Positions 16,133-25,952 are shown, numbered from the stretch's first letter. The stretch: DNA of 64,000 nucleotides from Desulfobulbaceae bacterium (GCA_024636345.1 JAGXHG010000008.1:1-64000); one strand, 5' to 3'. Translations and numbers: made by a program. Notes: generated by a model from the letters alone, not told the origin.

Positions 16133-17497
16133 CTATTTTGACAGGGTACCGTTGAGTGAATGCTGGCCAGCGTGGTTAATGGTGACAGTCACAATGTCAC
16201 CGGGAGCGCAGACGATTTTTTCTTCAACATGGACAATATGATTGGTATCGGTGCGGCCTACCATCCCTTTCTCGGTGAGCTTTTCAATCATTATCGGCAG
16301 GCTCTTACCCACATAGAGACTATTCTGCTCCAGGCAGATTGCATCCTGCCGACCCTGAAATCTGCTCAAACGCTGCGACTTCAGTTGCTCATCCACCTTA
16401 TCATCAAAATCCGCAGACCTGGTGCCGGGACGATCCGAATACTTGAAGGAGAAGGAGCTGTGGAAGCGGACCTCCTCCAGAAGTTCAATGGTCTGCTCAA
16501 AGTCATCGTCAGACTCTCCTGGAAATCCGACAATAACGTCGGTGCTCAGGGCGATATCAGGGCGAACAGCGCGGAGTTCAGCAACCTGCTGCAGGTAGAG
16601 TTCTCTGGTGTATTTCCGGTTCATTCTGGCAAGAACCGCATTAGACCCGGACTGAACAGGGAGATGAAACTGCGGGCAGAGGATCTCTATCTCGCCAAAG
16701 CAGCGCATGAGCTCGGGTGAGAGGTCCTTGGGATTGGAGGTGGTGAAACGTAAGCGCTTCAATCCATCAATGGCGGACACCTCACGGAGGAGCTGTGAAA
16801 AAGAATAGTCTCCCCCTGCCTCTGTGACCTGATTGGTGCGTCCGTATGAGTTCACGTTCTGCCCAAGCAGGGTTATCTCCCGCACTCCGGCATCAATGAG
16901 AACATGAGCTTCATCCAGTATATCACTGACCTTTCGTGATATTTCTCTCCCCCTTGTATAAGGGACTACACAGTAGGTGCAGTAATTATTGCATCCCTGC
17001 ATAATGGTGAGAAACTTTCTAAAAAGCGGAGTAGGGGAGCCTGGTTGCAGTTCTATCTGCGGAAGCAAACGGGGCAAGGCAGGGATAAAAGCGGGGATCT
17101 CATAGGAGTCAGACATGCCAATTGCTACTCTGGGTCTCCCGTCAAGGGTGTCCAGCAGACCGGCCAGTTCGTATAAATTCTGGGGGCCGATCACCAGATC
17201 CACATGAGGCATGCGCTCACAAATCGCTTGACCTTCCTGCTGGGCAACACATCCAGCAATGCAGATTTTCATGGATGGACGCCTTTTCTTAACTTTTCTC
17301 AGCACCCCGAGAAGGCTCATAGCTTTCTGTTCGGCCTTGGCCCGGATGGAACAGGTGTTAAGAATGACCACATCGGCATTATCCATATCCATGGATTCGA
17401 CATAGCCTTTTTCAGAAAGCAACTGACCCATGATCTCAGAATCACGTTCGTTCATCTGACAACCAAAGGTCTTAATCATAAAGGAAAACTGTTTCAT
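16133..17497 (-). CDS. miaB: tRNA-2-methylthio-N6-dimethylallyladenosine synthase MiaB
   Basis: Methylthiolates i6A37 of tRNA; works after MiaA, encoded downstream on the same strand at 21632. Seen: the UPF0004 domain with cysteines in KTFGCQMNERDSE, LNTCSIRAKAEQK and GCVAQQEG, the radical SAM CNNYCTYC, GQNVNSYG, and a C-terminal TRAM domain. 454 aa, complete. MiaB rather than MtaB is favoured by the FGCQMNERDSE start and the SIRAKAEQK pattern. Confidence 0.96.
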   Translation of the reverse strand: MKQFSFMIKTFGCQMNERDSEIMGQLLSEKGYVESMDMDNADVVILNTCSIRAKAEQKAMSLLGVLRKVKKRRPSMKICIAGCVAQQEGQAICERMPHVDLVIGPQNLYELAGLLDTLDGRPRVAIGMSDSYEIPAFIPALPRLLPQIELQPGSPTPLFRKFLTIMQGCNNYCTYCVVPYTRGREISRKVSDILDEAHVLIDAGVREITLLGQNVNSYGRTNQVTEAGGDYSFSQLLREVSAIDGLKRLRFTTSNPKDLSPELMRCFGEIEILCPQFHLPVQSGSNAVLARMNRKYTRELYLQQVAELRAVRPDIALSTDVIVGFPGESDDDFEQTIELLEEVRFHSSFSFKYSDRPGTRSADFDDKVDEQLKSQRLSRFQGRQDAICLEQNSLYVGKSLPIMIEKLTEKGMVGRTDTNHIVHVEEKIVCAPGDIVTVTINHAGQHSLNGTLSK

Positions 17498-17556
17498 TGT
17501 ATTGTCATGCTTTCAAGTAATAAAAAAGCCAAATTGGTTATAATCAACATTCACAA

Positions 17557-17778
17557 TTATGCGTATCTATTTAATCCAGGGGCAATATCCGATAGAAGAT
17601 CAAAGAGCAGGTCCTCGGACTCAGGAGGGTAACGAAGACGCACCGTTCCCTTCTTGCCGTCAACGCTTGACAGGATTGCCAAGCCATCATAGCCCTCCAG
17701 GATTGACTTGAAAAAATGAAATCTGGCTGGGGCAATGGCGAGGTAGAGTTCTTTAAATTGCTGCGCGTCCATCATCAT
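17557..17778 (-). CDS. DUF4911 domain protein
   Basis: Short protein with the segment APARFHFFKSILEGYDGLAI followed by LSSVDGKKGTVRLRYPP, which I associate with DUF4911, found in Deltaproteobacteria. No function is known. It starts 8 bases after the purB stop and is followed by miaB at 60 bases, so it is part of the purB-DUF4911-miaB run. Three consecutive ATG codons make the exact start uncertain by one or two residues. Confidence 0.7.
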   Translation of the reverse strand: MMMDAQQFKELYLAIAPARFHFFKSILEGYDGLAILSSVDGKKGTVRLRYPPESEDLLFDLLSDIAPGLNRYA

Positions 17779-17786
17779 GCAGCTAA

Positions 17787-19232
17787 TTAAACCGAAAGCG
17801 AGGAGTCAACTTCTGTCATTTGATCCATGCGGGCAGCAAGCAGGGGGGCGACAACTTCTTCAATATACTCACTGGTCTGGGCTGCAGCTCGGCCTGTGAA
17901 CTTCGTATAGTCACCAACCATATTTTGGATATCATCCATGGTAAAGGGAATGCGCGGATCGTTTGCCATGCGCTCCAGCAGATCATTATCTCCGCCTTCC
18001 TCTTTCACAACCCTGCCGGCAGCGAGGGAGTGCTCCTTGATCACCTCATGCATTTCCTGACGGCTTTCACCTTTCTCCACGGCCTCCATGAGGATTTTTT
18101 CGGTGGACATGAACGGAAGTTCCATGCGCAAGTGACGATCAATCTGCTTCGGAAAAACAACCATTTGGGAGGTTATATTAATGTACAGCTTGAGGATAGC
18201 GTCAGTCAACAAAAAGGCCTGAGGGATATCCATTCTCCGGATAGCGGAATCGTCAAGTGTCCGCTCAAACCACTGATTGGCAAAGGTGGCCGCAAAATCA
18301 GCAGGCAACCCCATGAGCTTGCGGGCAAGGCCGGTCATCCGTTCCGAGCGCATAGGATTGCGCTTGTAGGCCATGGCTGAAGAGCCAGTCTGGTGCTTGG
18401 CAAAAGGTTCCTCCTGCACTTTGAGGTTGGAAAGCAACCTCAAGTCAACTGCGAACTTATGAGCAGAACTACCTATACCAGCGAGTGTTTCAGCAAGCTT
18501 CGTATCAAGCTTCCGGGGATAGGTTTGACCGGTCACTGCAAAGACCTCGGAAAATCCAAGCTTTTGGGCAACCAGCAAGTCCAGATCTCTGACTTTCTGA
18601 TTATCACCTTTAAAGAGTTCAATAAAGGTCGCTTGGGTGCCCACCGTGCCTTTGGCGCCTCTGGCCTTTACTTGCCCAAGAAATGAATCAATATATTCAA
18701 GATCCATAACAAGATCCTGAATATACAGGGTATTCCTTTTACCAACTGTGGTCGGTTGGGCGGGTTGATAATGGGTAAACCCCAGGGTTGGCAGATCCTT
18801 ATATTTGAGAGCAAAGTCGGAAAGGTTGCGTATAACCTGGAGCAGGGCCGATCGTATCAGGGTAAAGGCCTTTTTCTGAATAATCAGGTCAGTGTTACAG
18901 ACCACAAATTGAGAGGTCGCGCCAAGATGGATAATGCCTTCAGCGAGTGGGCATTTTGTCCCAAACTCATAGACATGGGCCATTACATCATGACGGATTT
19001 CTTTTTCTTTGGCCGCCGCCAGATCGTAATCAATATTGTCGACATTGGCCTTCATCTGGGCAATCATCTCAGGCTTGACAATATCGGTCAAGCCCAGTTC
19101 ATATTGGGCCTCAGCCAGGGCGACCCAGCATTTGCGCCAGGTGGTGAATTTGGTTTTCTCGGAAAACAGTTCCTGCATATCTCGACTGGTGTAACGGCTC
19201 ACCAGAGGTTCCTGATAGATATCTTTCGACAT
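17787..19232 (-). CDS. purB: Adenylosuccinate lyase
   Basis: Fumarase/aspartase-superfamily lyase for two steps of purine synthesis. Seen: PLVSRYTSRDMQELFSE at the N-terminus, HLGATSQFVVCNTD, PTLGFTHYQPAQPTTVGKR, and the signature SSAMAYKRNPMRSE. 481 aa, matching the longer type of PurB. The ATG at 19232 has GGGAG upstream. Confidence 0.96.
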   Translation of the reverse strand: MSKDIYQEPLVSRYTSRDMQELFSEKTKFTTWRKCWVALAEAQYELGLTDIVKPEMIAQMKANVDNIDYDLAAAKEKEIRHDVMAHVYEFGTKCPLAEGIIHLGATSQFVVCNTDLIIQKKAFTLIRSALLQVIRNLSDFALKYKDLPTLGFTHYQPAQPTTVGKRNTLYIQDLVMDLEYIDSFLGQVKARGAKGTVGTQATFIELFKGDNQKVRDLDLLVAQKLGFSEVFAVTGQTYPRKLDTKLAETLAGIGSSAHKFAVDLRLLSNLKVQEEPFAKHQTGSSAMAYKRNPMRSERMTGLARKLMGLPADFAATFANQWFERTLDDSAIRRMDIPQAFLLTDAILKLYINITSQMVVFPKQIDRHLRMELPFMSTEKILMEAVEKGESRQEMHEVIKEHSLAAGRVVKEEGGDNDLLERMANDPRIPFTMDDIQNMVGDYTKFTGRAAAQTSEYIEEVVAPLLAARMDQMTEVDSSLSV

Positions 19233-19591
19233 AAAATACTCCCACATAAGCAGACACGCGCATCACGGATGCCAGAAAAAAACCTCCATCCCGCAGATAA
19301 TTTATTTTAACAACAAAAGAGCGGAGAAAGATTGAGTTTCATCGAAGACAGACTTTTACCATGAATCGGGCAAAAGAGAAAGAGCAAGTGGTCCAGGGAT
19401 CAAACCGTCGTTCGCATATCGCGTCAAAGCAAAAGAAAGCATTCTCAAGGCTCAAAACTAAACCTTGAGTTCTCACCGTTAAAAATGAGATAAATAATCA
19501 ACATATAGGCAATGTCGCATAATGTATATTATGTTTAGTAATTTATTAAATCGTTAAAATAGGGTTTTAGTTAAACATTCTATAGTTGATT
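19233..19591. other. Intergenic region 359 bp (purB promoter side)
   Basis: Between the recJ stop and the purB start, both minus strand. It contains a 7-bp inverted repeat, CTCAAGG/CCTTGAG (19444-19450 and 19463-19469), and is very AT-rich at 19480-19590. No gene or RNA was recognised. Confidence 0.5.
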
Positions 19592-21430
19592 CTAGATAGT
19601 TGTTTTTTGGATATCTTGATTTTGCGGAAACTGAATCCCCACCACCTTCACTTCCCAGGTATGGATTCCACGGTAACGGTTGGCCATAGGAGCATAGGCA
19701 ATTGCTGGATTATTATCTTGACGGAGATCTGGCAGATAAGAACCAAGTCCAAAACCAACTCCCTTTTGAATTGCGTTGTTACATTGAAATGAAATTTTCA
19801 GGTGCGTGCCTTCAGCACCAATAGCCTTGGTTTCAACCAAGTGAGGACTTCGGGTATAGAAAACCGGACTTCTATTTCCTGGGCCGAACGGTTCAAGCAA
19901 TTGCATCTGTCCGCTGCATTCAGCAGAAAAGATCTCATCAATCTCCGCCTCAAGATCTATGGTCAGTATCGCAACGGGATCAACATCTCGCACCTGCCTG
20001 CTGACTTCCTCATTTATTCTTCTCACAAAAAGATCAAAAAGCTCCTCAGAAACCGACATTCCAGCGGCCATGGCATGCCCGCCGTAGCGGATCATTGTTT
20101 CCGAGCATTTTTCAAGTGCGGCATGAAGGTTTATTCCCGGCACGGAACGTCCCGACCCTTTTAACACCATCTTGCCTTGACCATCCACTTCTCGACCAAA
20201 AAGAATGGTCGGAAGATGAAATCTTTCCACCATTCTTGAAGCAACAATTCCGATTACTCCATGGTGAAAATCACCCTTTAATATCAGGCAGTTGCCATTT
20301 CCAACCTTCTGCTCCTGCAGGGTAAAGGCTCTCGCATAGACGTCCTGGCCAATCTTTTTTCTTTCGCTATTTAATGCCAGTAATTCCTGGGCAAGCACCA
20401 TTGCCTGCGCCAGGTCTCGATTCAGTAGCAGTTGAACCGCAAGGTCGGCCTCTGCAAGCCTTCCGGCTGCATTAATCATGGGTGCGAGAAGAAAGCCGAT
20501 GTCCCCTGAACTAATGGAACTGATTGGTTTTTTCTGACTGTTAAGCAAACCGCTCACTTCGAGCATCGCTCTTAGTCCAACTCTTTTTTGCTGCTCAATC
20601 CTGTGCATGCCCTCTTTTACCAGGATTCTGTTCACCTTCCCCAGAGGAACCATGTCGGCGATTGTTCCCAAAGCCACTAAATCAAGAAAGTCCCGGACAT
20701 CTGGCTCGCTCCTTTCTTCGTTGAAAAACCCCTTTTCCCGCAAGTATTGCCGGATTCCGCAGGCAAGATAAAAGGCAACCCCTACACCTGCAAGCTCCTC
20801 CGTGGGAAAGGTACAGGCGGATTGCTTTGGGTTCAGTATGGCATCGGCTGCGAAAATCCCTTCCGGAGGTTCATGGTGATCGGTCACCAGAACCTGAAAA
20901 CCCATTTTTTGGGCAGCAATGATTTCGTCGTTTGCAGATATGCCGCAGTCAACTGTTATGAGGAGCGTTTTATGATCGGGATTAGCGGGAGTCAGGGAAC
21001 GCAGGAGGTCAACGTGTAAACCGTAACCATGCGTTATCCTGTTAGGGATGATATATCTTGCCGTGGCCCCAATATCTCGAAAAAATGAGACCAGAAGTGT
21101 AGTCCCTGTGGTCCCGTCCACATCATAGTCACCCCAGATCAAAATTGGCTCTCCCGCCAGTACTGTTCGGCCTGCCAGTGCAACCGCTTCCTTCATTCCT
21201 CCCATTTCTAAAGGGCTGGGGAGCTCCGCCAGGCTTGGTTGTAAAAACTCCTCTACCCTCTTTTGCTCCTGCATCCCGCGCTGCGCCAGGAGCTTTACGA
21301 TGACAGGATGAAGCTTCAGTTCTGTTGCCATCTGCTGCAGTTCAGTACTGGGTTCCACCTGCGGCTCCACTTTCCACAGAACAGTTGCTCTTGCCTGCTC
21401 ATTATCTCGAATCGGCCTGAGCTTATCCAT
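19592..21430 (-). CDS. recJ: Single-stranded-DNA-specific exonuclease RecJ
   Basis: 5'-3' ssDNA exonuclease of recombination and mismatch repair, DHH/DHHA1 superfamily. Seen: WGDYDVDGTTG (Asp at about 101-105), LITVDCGIS, VTDHHEPP (DHH at 184-186), GTIADMVPLG, a DHHA1 region with KGDFHHGVIGIVASR, and GGHAMAAGMS. 612 aa from the ATG at 21430. That ATG lies inside a 10-bp inverted repeat and has no clear SD. The family N-terminus is compatible with this start. Confidence 0.95.
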   Translation of the reverse strand: MDKLRPIRDNEQARATVLWKVEPQVEPSTELQQMATELKLHPVIVKLLAQRGMQEQKRVEEFLQPSLAELPSPLEMGGMKEAVALAGRTVLAGEPILIWGDYDVDGTTGTTLLVSFFRDIGATARYIIPNRITHGYGLHVDLLRSLTPANPDHKTLLITVDCGISANDEIIAAQKMGFQVLVTDHHEPPEGIFAADAILNPKQSACTFPTEELAGVGVAFYLACGIRQYLREKGFFNEERSEPDVRDFLDLVALGTIADMVPLGKVNRILVKEGMHRIEQQKRVGLRAMLEVSGLLNSQKKPISSISSGDIGFLLAPMINAAGRLAEADLAVQLLLNRDLAQAMVLAQELLALNSERKKIGQDVYARAFTLQEQKVGNGNCLILKGDFHHGVIGIVASRMVERFHLPTILFGREVDGQGKMVLKGSGRSVPGINLHAALEKCSETMIRYGGHAMAAGMSVSEELFDLFVRRINEEVSRQVRDVDPVAILTIDLEAEIDEIFSAECSGQMQLLEPFGPGNRSPVFYTRSPHLVETKAIGAEGTHLKISFQCNNAIQKGVGFGLGSYLPDLRQDNNPAIAYAPMANRYRGIHTWEVKVVGIQFPQNQDIQKTTI

Positions 21431-21451
21431 ATATATCACTAGATATATATG
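21428..21451 (-). promoter_or_regulatory. Perfect 10-bp inverted repeat covering the recJ start codon
   Basis: CATATATATC (21428-21437), loop ACTA, GATATATATG (21442-21451). In recJ mRNA the ATG would be in the 3' arm of the stem and the usual SD site is absent. An A-rich tract (two runs of 8-9 A on the coding strand) lies just 5'. It could occlude initiation or act as a ribosome standby site. Confidence 0.5.
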
Positions 21452-21488
21452 TTTTTTTTCTTTTTTTTTGCATGTTCTTTCTTTCCAT

Positions 21489-21528
21489 AATGTTTTTCTT
21501 ATCCTGCATCTCAAACCACTCCAGCTTC
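21489..21528 (-). repeat. Partial direct duplication of the miaA 3' end
   Basis: These 40 bases match miaA positions 21662-21701 at 35 of 40 positions, in the same orientation. Read on the minus strand they give LEWFEMQDKKNI, matching LEWFEVQDQKKI at the C-terminus of MiaA. The copy lies between miaA and recJ and is not part of a complete gene. Confidence 0.75.
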
Positions 21529-21631
21529 TCCACTGCACAGCTGATCCGGCCTAATAATTATCTCGAATCGACATTAACATATTCGTGTACCATTCAAGAA
21601 TAACGAGATTTTCTATCTTGACTCTAGTTGC

Positions 21632-22570
21632 TCATGCAATCCATTTTCTAACTTTTTCAATAATCTTTTTCTGATCCTGCACCTCAAACCATTCCAGCTC
21701 CGGGATTGCGGCAAACCACGTATATTGACGTTTTGCATATCGTCTGGTGTCTCTGGCAAGCAGTCGCTCAGTTTCCTTCATATCCCAGATACCTTCCAGA
21801 TAATTATTCATGTGACGATAACCGATCGCCTGCATGGATTTTAATTGAGGGCTGTATCCTCTGGCAATCAACCCCCTCACCTCCTGTTCCAGCCCGCTCT
21901 TGAGCATGATGGCAGTCCGCAGGTCAATGCGCCGATACAGTTTATCGCGCTCACAGGTCAATCCCATCTGCAGGATATTGGAAAAACGGCGTGTTTTTTG
22001 TTTCTGGTGTTCAAGGATATGCTCAGACCAGGGCTTACCCGTTGCCTGGTAGATCTCCAGCGCCCGCAATAGACGATGTGTGTCATTTTTATGGATCCTT
22101 ACTGCGGAATATCTGTCACATCTCGCAAGTTCTTCATGTAATACATTAGGCCCAACCAGGGTCAGCCGCTGCTGCAACTGCTCTCGTATCTCCGGAAACT
22201 GTCCTATCCCGGAAGAGAGCCCATCAATCAGAGCTCGCAGATAAAGGCCTGTCCCTCCGGTGAGCAGGGGCACCCTGCCCCGGAGGTGAATCTGTTGAAT
22301 GGCATAGATGGCATCATGGACAAAAGAGGCCGCATCATATTCATTGTCCGGTTCGACCAAATCGATGAGATGATGCGGAATCCGCGCTCGTTCTTCAAGG
22401 CTTACCTTGGCGGTGCCGATATCCATATACTTATAGACCTGCATGGAATCAACGCTAACAATCTCACAGCCAAAACGCTCGGCCAGCAACAACGACAACT
22501 CTGTCTTGCCAATTGCAGTGGGGCCAACCAACACCAGCACCGGATCTTGAATGGATTGTGATGTATTCAA
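21632..22570 (-). CDS. miaA: tRNA dimethylallyltransferase MiaA
   Basis: Transfers dimethylallyl to A37 of tRNAs reading U-starting codons. Seen: P-loop LVGPTAIGKTELSL, VSVDSMQVYKYMDIGTAK, HHLIDLVEP, LLTGGTGLYLRAL, and C-terminal RRYAKRQYTWF. 312 aa, complete. The start overlaps the stop of the ComEA-like gene by 4 bases (ATGA type), so the two are coupled. Confidence 0.97.
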   Translation of the reverse strand: MNTSQSIQDPVLVLVGPTAIGKTELSLLLAERFGCEIVSVDSMQVYKYMDIGTAKVSLEERARIPHHLIDLVEPDNEYDAASFVHDAIYAIQQIHLRGRVPLLTGGTGLYLRALIDGLSSGIGQFPEIREQLQQRLTLVGPNVLHEELARCDRYSAVRIHKNDTHRLLRALEIYQATGKPWSEHILEHQKQKTRRFSNILQMGLTCERDKLYRRIDLRTAIMLKSGLEQEVRGLIARGYSPQLKSMQAIGYRHMNNYLEGIWDMKETERLLARDTRRYAKRQYTWFAAIPELEWFEVQDQKKIIEKVRKWIA

Positions 22571-23043
22571 TGTGTTACGCTAAAAGAAAATTGAGGAGCA
22601 AACTGTTTCATCCGGGAATGTCCGATACCATGGACTTTCAACAGGTCTTGCGGTTCTGTAAATAAGCCCTTGCTGTTTCGTGTCTTGATAATCCGGTCGG
22701 CCAGCTTAGGTCCAATTCCTGATATTGTTGCCAGAAGTTGCGGATCGGCAAAATTGACGGGCATTGGTTGGAACAGAAAAGGAGTCACTCCAGCGGGAAC
22801 AGTTTGGGGATATTCGCTCTTTCCAAAAAAAGAAATTTTCGCCGGCACAATCTGCAGTGTCCTTCCGTCCCAAAGCAAGGATGAAACTTTCTCTGGTTGC
22901 CTTAAAAATCTTCCCGTAAAAAATATTCCCAGCAACAAGCACCAAAAGACGATGCCCAGGAAGAGAATAATCTCCACCCGGGCATCATTTTGAATATGCG
23001 ATGTTACTTGCGATCCCGGGCTACTTTGCCTGTCTCTGCTCAT
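22567..23043 (-). CDS. ComEA-like helix-hairpin-helix protein, membrane anchored
   Basis: One N-terminal membrane span (about residues 24-46, IILFLGIVFWCLLLGIFF), a linker, then paired HhH motifs (LLATISGIGPKLADRIIKTR, DLLKVHGIGHSRMKQF) typical of ComEA DNA-binding proteins. It may bind incoming DNA outside the membrane. 158 aa. The ATG at 23043 overlaps the end of cimA by 23 bases; it is followed directly by miaA. Confidence 0.82.
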   Translation of the reverse strand: MSRDRQSSPGSQVTSHIQNDARVEIILFLGIVFWCLLLGIFFTGRFLRQPEKVSSLLWDGRTLQIVPAKISFFGKSEYPQTVPAGVTPFLFQPMPVNFADPQLLATISGIGPKLADRIIKTRNSKGLFTEPQDLLKVHGIGHSRMKQFAPQFSFSVTH

Positions 23044-24622
23044 CACGCATCAGTTTATAATTCATGGAATCGACAATGGCCTGCCAGGATGCCTCAATGA
23101 TATTCAATGAGACTCCAACCGTCCCCCACTGCTCATGATGATCTCTGGACTCAATAAGAACGCGCACTTTGGCCCCGGTTCCATGCTCTCCGGAGAGGAC
23201 CCGAACCTTGTAATCTATAAGTTCAACCTCTTGCAGGCTGGGATAAAAATGAATCAATGCCTTGCGAAGCGCCTTATCCAGGGCATTGACCGGACCATTA
23301 CCCATGGCGGCGGTATGCACCTCTTCTCCCCCAACTTCAAGGCGGATGGTGGCCTCGGTTTCAGGCGGCTGATCCATAGAACATTTGCTGTTGATGGCCC
23401 GGAACCCTTTGAGCTGAAAATAATTTCTCTGGGTGCCAAGGGCGCGACGCATGAGCAGCTCGAAAGAAGCCTCGGCCCCTTCATATTGAAAGCCCTGGTT
23501 CTCGAGATCTTTCAATTCCCTGACAATGGAGGCGACGATTGGACTGTCATCCTCGAGATTAATCCCGAATTTTTTGGCCTTGTGCAGGACATTACTCTTC
23601 CCGGACTGATCAGAGATGAGGATGCGCCGGATATTACCAACCTTTTCAGGCTCGATATGTTCATAGGTCAATGGGTTGCGTTTGACCGCAGAGACATGGA
23701 TACCGCCCTTGTGAGCAAAGGCGGAGCGGCCCACATAGGGTTGATATTTGTTCGATGGCAGATTGGCCAGTTCATCAACCAGCCTTGAAGTTTCGGTGAG
23801 TTTGGTAACCCTTCTGACGGCCTCACAATCACAGTCCATTTTCAGGGCAAGAGATGGAATAATGGAAGTGAGATTGGCATTTCCGCACCGTTCTCCATAG
23901 CCGTTCATGGTTCCCTGCACCTGACGCACCCCCAGACTGACTGCCAGCAGCGAATTAGCAACCGCCGTTTCGGAATCATTATGGGCGTGGATGCCAAGCT
24001 CCACCTTGGCCCCTCGCTCCCGGATAAATTGCTGGACACGCTCGACGATGGGCTGGACCTCCTGGGGAAGCATGCCGCCGTTGGTATCACAGAGGATCAG
24101 ACGTTCAGCGCCGCCGTCAATGGCCTTGCCGAGGGTGGCCAGGGCATATTCGGCATTTTTCTTGAAGCCATCAAAAAAGTGCTCGGCATCATAAAAGAGG
24201 CTTGCCACCTGAGGTCGCAGATAGCGCAGAGACTCCTCAATGATCAGCAGATTGTCTTCAAGCTTGATGCGCAGGGCGTCAAAGACATGAATATCCCATG
24301 ATTTGCCGAAGATGGTAATAACGGGAGTCCTGGCGGCAATCAAGGCCTGAAGATTGGCGTCTTTGTCAGCCGGATTGGCAAACATCCGAGTGGAACCAAA
24401 GGCCGACAGCCGGGCATGCTTCATGATGTGCCCATGCATGGTCTGAAAAAACTCTACAGCCTGAGGATTGGAGCCAGGCCAGCCGCCCTCAATGAAATCG
24501 ATGCCAAGTTCATCAAGCTGATGGCTGATTCGAATCTTGTCATTCACCGACAGATTGAAGTTTTCGGCTTGGGTACCATCTCGCAAGGTGGTATCATAGA
24601 TCTCTACTTGTTGTTTGGACAT
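23021..24622 (-). CDS. cimA: (R)-citramalate synthase
   Basis: Condenses pyruvate and acetyl-CoA to citramalate for isoleucine synthesis without threonine. Seen: the HMGL-like TIM barrel with YDTTLRDGTQAENFNLSV, GWPGSNP, LCDTNGGMLP, GIHAHNDSETAVANSL and QGTMNGYGERCGNAN, and a C-terminal LeuA dimer/allosteric domain. The N-terminus and length (533 aa) separate CimA from LeuA. LysC lies immediately upstream, so this is an amino-acid biosynthesis pair. Confidence 0.94.
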   Translation of the reverse strand: MSKQQVEIYDTTLRDGTQAENFNLSVNDKIRISHQLDELGIDFIEGGWPGSNPQAVEFFQTMHGHIMKHARLSAFGSTRMFANPADKDANLQALIAARTPVITIFGKSWDIHVFDALRIKLEDNLLIIEESLRYLRPQVASLFYDAEHFFDGFKKNAEYALATLGKAIDGGAERLILCDTNGGMLPQEVQPIVERVQQFIRERGAKVELGIHAHNDSETAVANSLLAVSLGVRQVQGTMNGYGERCGNANLTSIIPSLALKMDCDCEAVRRVTKLTETSRLVDELANLPSNKYQPYVGRSAFAHKGGIHVSAVKRNPLTYEHIEPEKVGNIRRILISDQSGKSNVLHKAKKFGINLEDDSPIVASIVRELKDLENQGFQYEGAEASFELLMRRALGTQRNYFQLKGFRAINSKCSMDQPPETEATIRLEVGGEEVHTAAMGNGPVNALDKALRKALIHFYPSLQEVELIDYKVRVLSGEHGTGAKVRVLIESRDHHEQWGTVGVSLNIIEASWQAIVDSMNYKLMRDEQRQAK

Positions 24623-24710
24623 ACCATTTTTCCCTGTCTACAGGTTAACAAACTGAATTAACTACCAAACACAAAAATCGAATATAGCGATTTTTTTTAT
24701 CTTTACGACC

Positions 24711-25952
24711 TTACTGCTCTTCAATAGAAACGTTGCTCTTGTCAAGCTCAAAGGCGTCATGCAGGGCTCTGACCGCAAGCTCGGTGTATTTCTCTTCAAT
24801 GACACACGATACCTTGATTTCCGAGGTGGAGATCATGGAGATATTAATCCCTTCCTTGGCCAGGACACTGAACATGGTGGAGGCAATGCCGGAATGATTC
24901 CGCATGCCGACACCAACGATGGAGATCTTGGTAATATCGGTATCCCCTTGCACGCTTTCGGCTCCGATCTTCTTGATCAGTTGCTGCAGCAGCTTGAGGG
25001 TGCGCTCATAATCGGAGCGGATAACCGTAAAAGTCATATCGGCCTTGCCTTTTCCTGCATCCTGATTCTGGATAATCATATCGACAATAATATTCTCATC
25101 AGAAATCGGGGTGAAGATCTTGGCAGCAATACCCGGCTGATTCGGCACACCTGAGACCGTGATTCTGGCCTCGTTTTTATTATAGGTAACACCAGAGACG
25201 ATCAATCCTTCCATTTGTTTATCCTCCTCAATAACCCAGGTGCCTTCAGTCTCAGTAAACGTGGAGCGAACGTGGATTGGAACTTTATAACGTTTTGCTA
25301 AAGTCACAGACCGGATATCAAGGACCTTGGCCCCCAGACTGGCAAGCTCCAGCATTTCATCGTAGGAGATCCGGTCAATCTTTCTGGCCTTGGCGCAGAT
25401 ATTCGGATCAGTGGTATAGACACCCTCAACATCGGTATAGATCTCGCAAGAATCAGCCTTCAAGGCCGCGGCCAATGCGACGGCGGTGGTGTCTGAGCCT
25501 CCCCGTCCCAGCGTGGTGATATCGCCCTTTTCGTTGACACCCTGGAAGCCGGCAATGACAACCACCCTGCCCTGATTCAGTTCGGCCCGAATCTTTTCCG
25601 AATCAATGGACTCGATCCTGGCCTTGGTGTGCACCGAATCGGTCTTGATCTTCACCTGATCACCCAGGAAAGAGACGGCATCATCCCCTGCCTCTTTCAC
25701 GGCCATGGCAAACAAGGAAACAGTCACCTGCTCACCAGTGGACAACAGCATGTCCATCTCCCGGGTATCAGGCAGCTCCTGCATCTGTGAGGCCAGATCG
25801 ACCAGACGATTGGTTTCACCAGACATGGCTGATAAAACCACCACCATCTGATTGCCTTGGCTCTTATTTCTGAGCACCCGCTCGGCAACTGCTTTTATCT
25901 TCGCAGGACTTCCCACTGAGGTCCCGCCAAATTTTTGAACGATTAAGGCCAT
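24711..25952 (-). CDS. lysC: Aspartate kinase
   Basis: First step of the aspartate family pathway. Seen: KFGGTSVGSP at the N-terminus, LSTGEQVTVSLFAM, GFQGVNEKGDITTLGRGGSDT, YTDVEGVYTTDP, and two C-terminal ACT domains (SGVPNQPGIAAKIF; VGVGMRNHSGIASTMF) for feedback by lysine/threonine. 413 aa. The ATG at 25952 is chosen over a longer frame to 26057 because the family starts at MALIVQKFGG. No lysine riboswitch was recognised upstream. Confidence 0.96.
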   Translation of the reverse strand: MALIVQKFGGTSVGSPAKIKAVAERVLRNKSQGNQMVVVLSAMSGETNRLVDLASQMQELPDTREMDMLLSTGEQVTVSLFAMAVKEAGDDAVSFLGDQVKIKTDSVHTKARIESIDSEKIRAELNQGRVVVIAGFQGVNEKGDITTLGRGGSDTTAVALAAALKADSCEIYTDVEGVYTTDPNICAKARKIDRISYDEMLELASLGAKVLDIRSVTLAKRYKVPIHVRSTFTETEGTWVIEEDKQMEGLIVSGVTYNKNEARITVSGVPNQPGIAAKIFTPISDENIIVDMIIQNQDAGKGKADMTFTVIRSDYERTLKLLQQLIKKIGAESVQGDTDITKISIVGVGMRNHSGIASTMFSVLAKEGINISMISTSEIKVSCVIEEKYTELAVRALHDAFELDKSNVSIEEQ

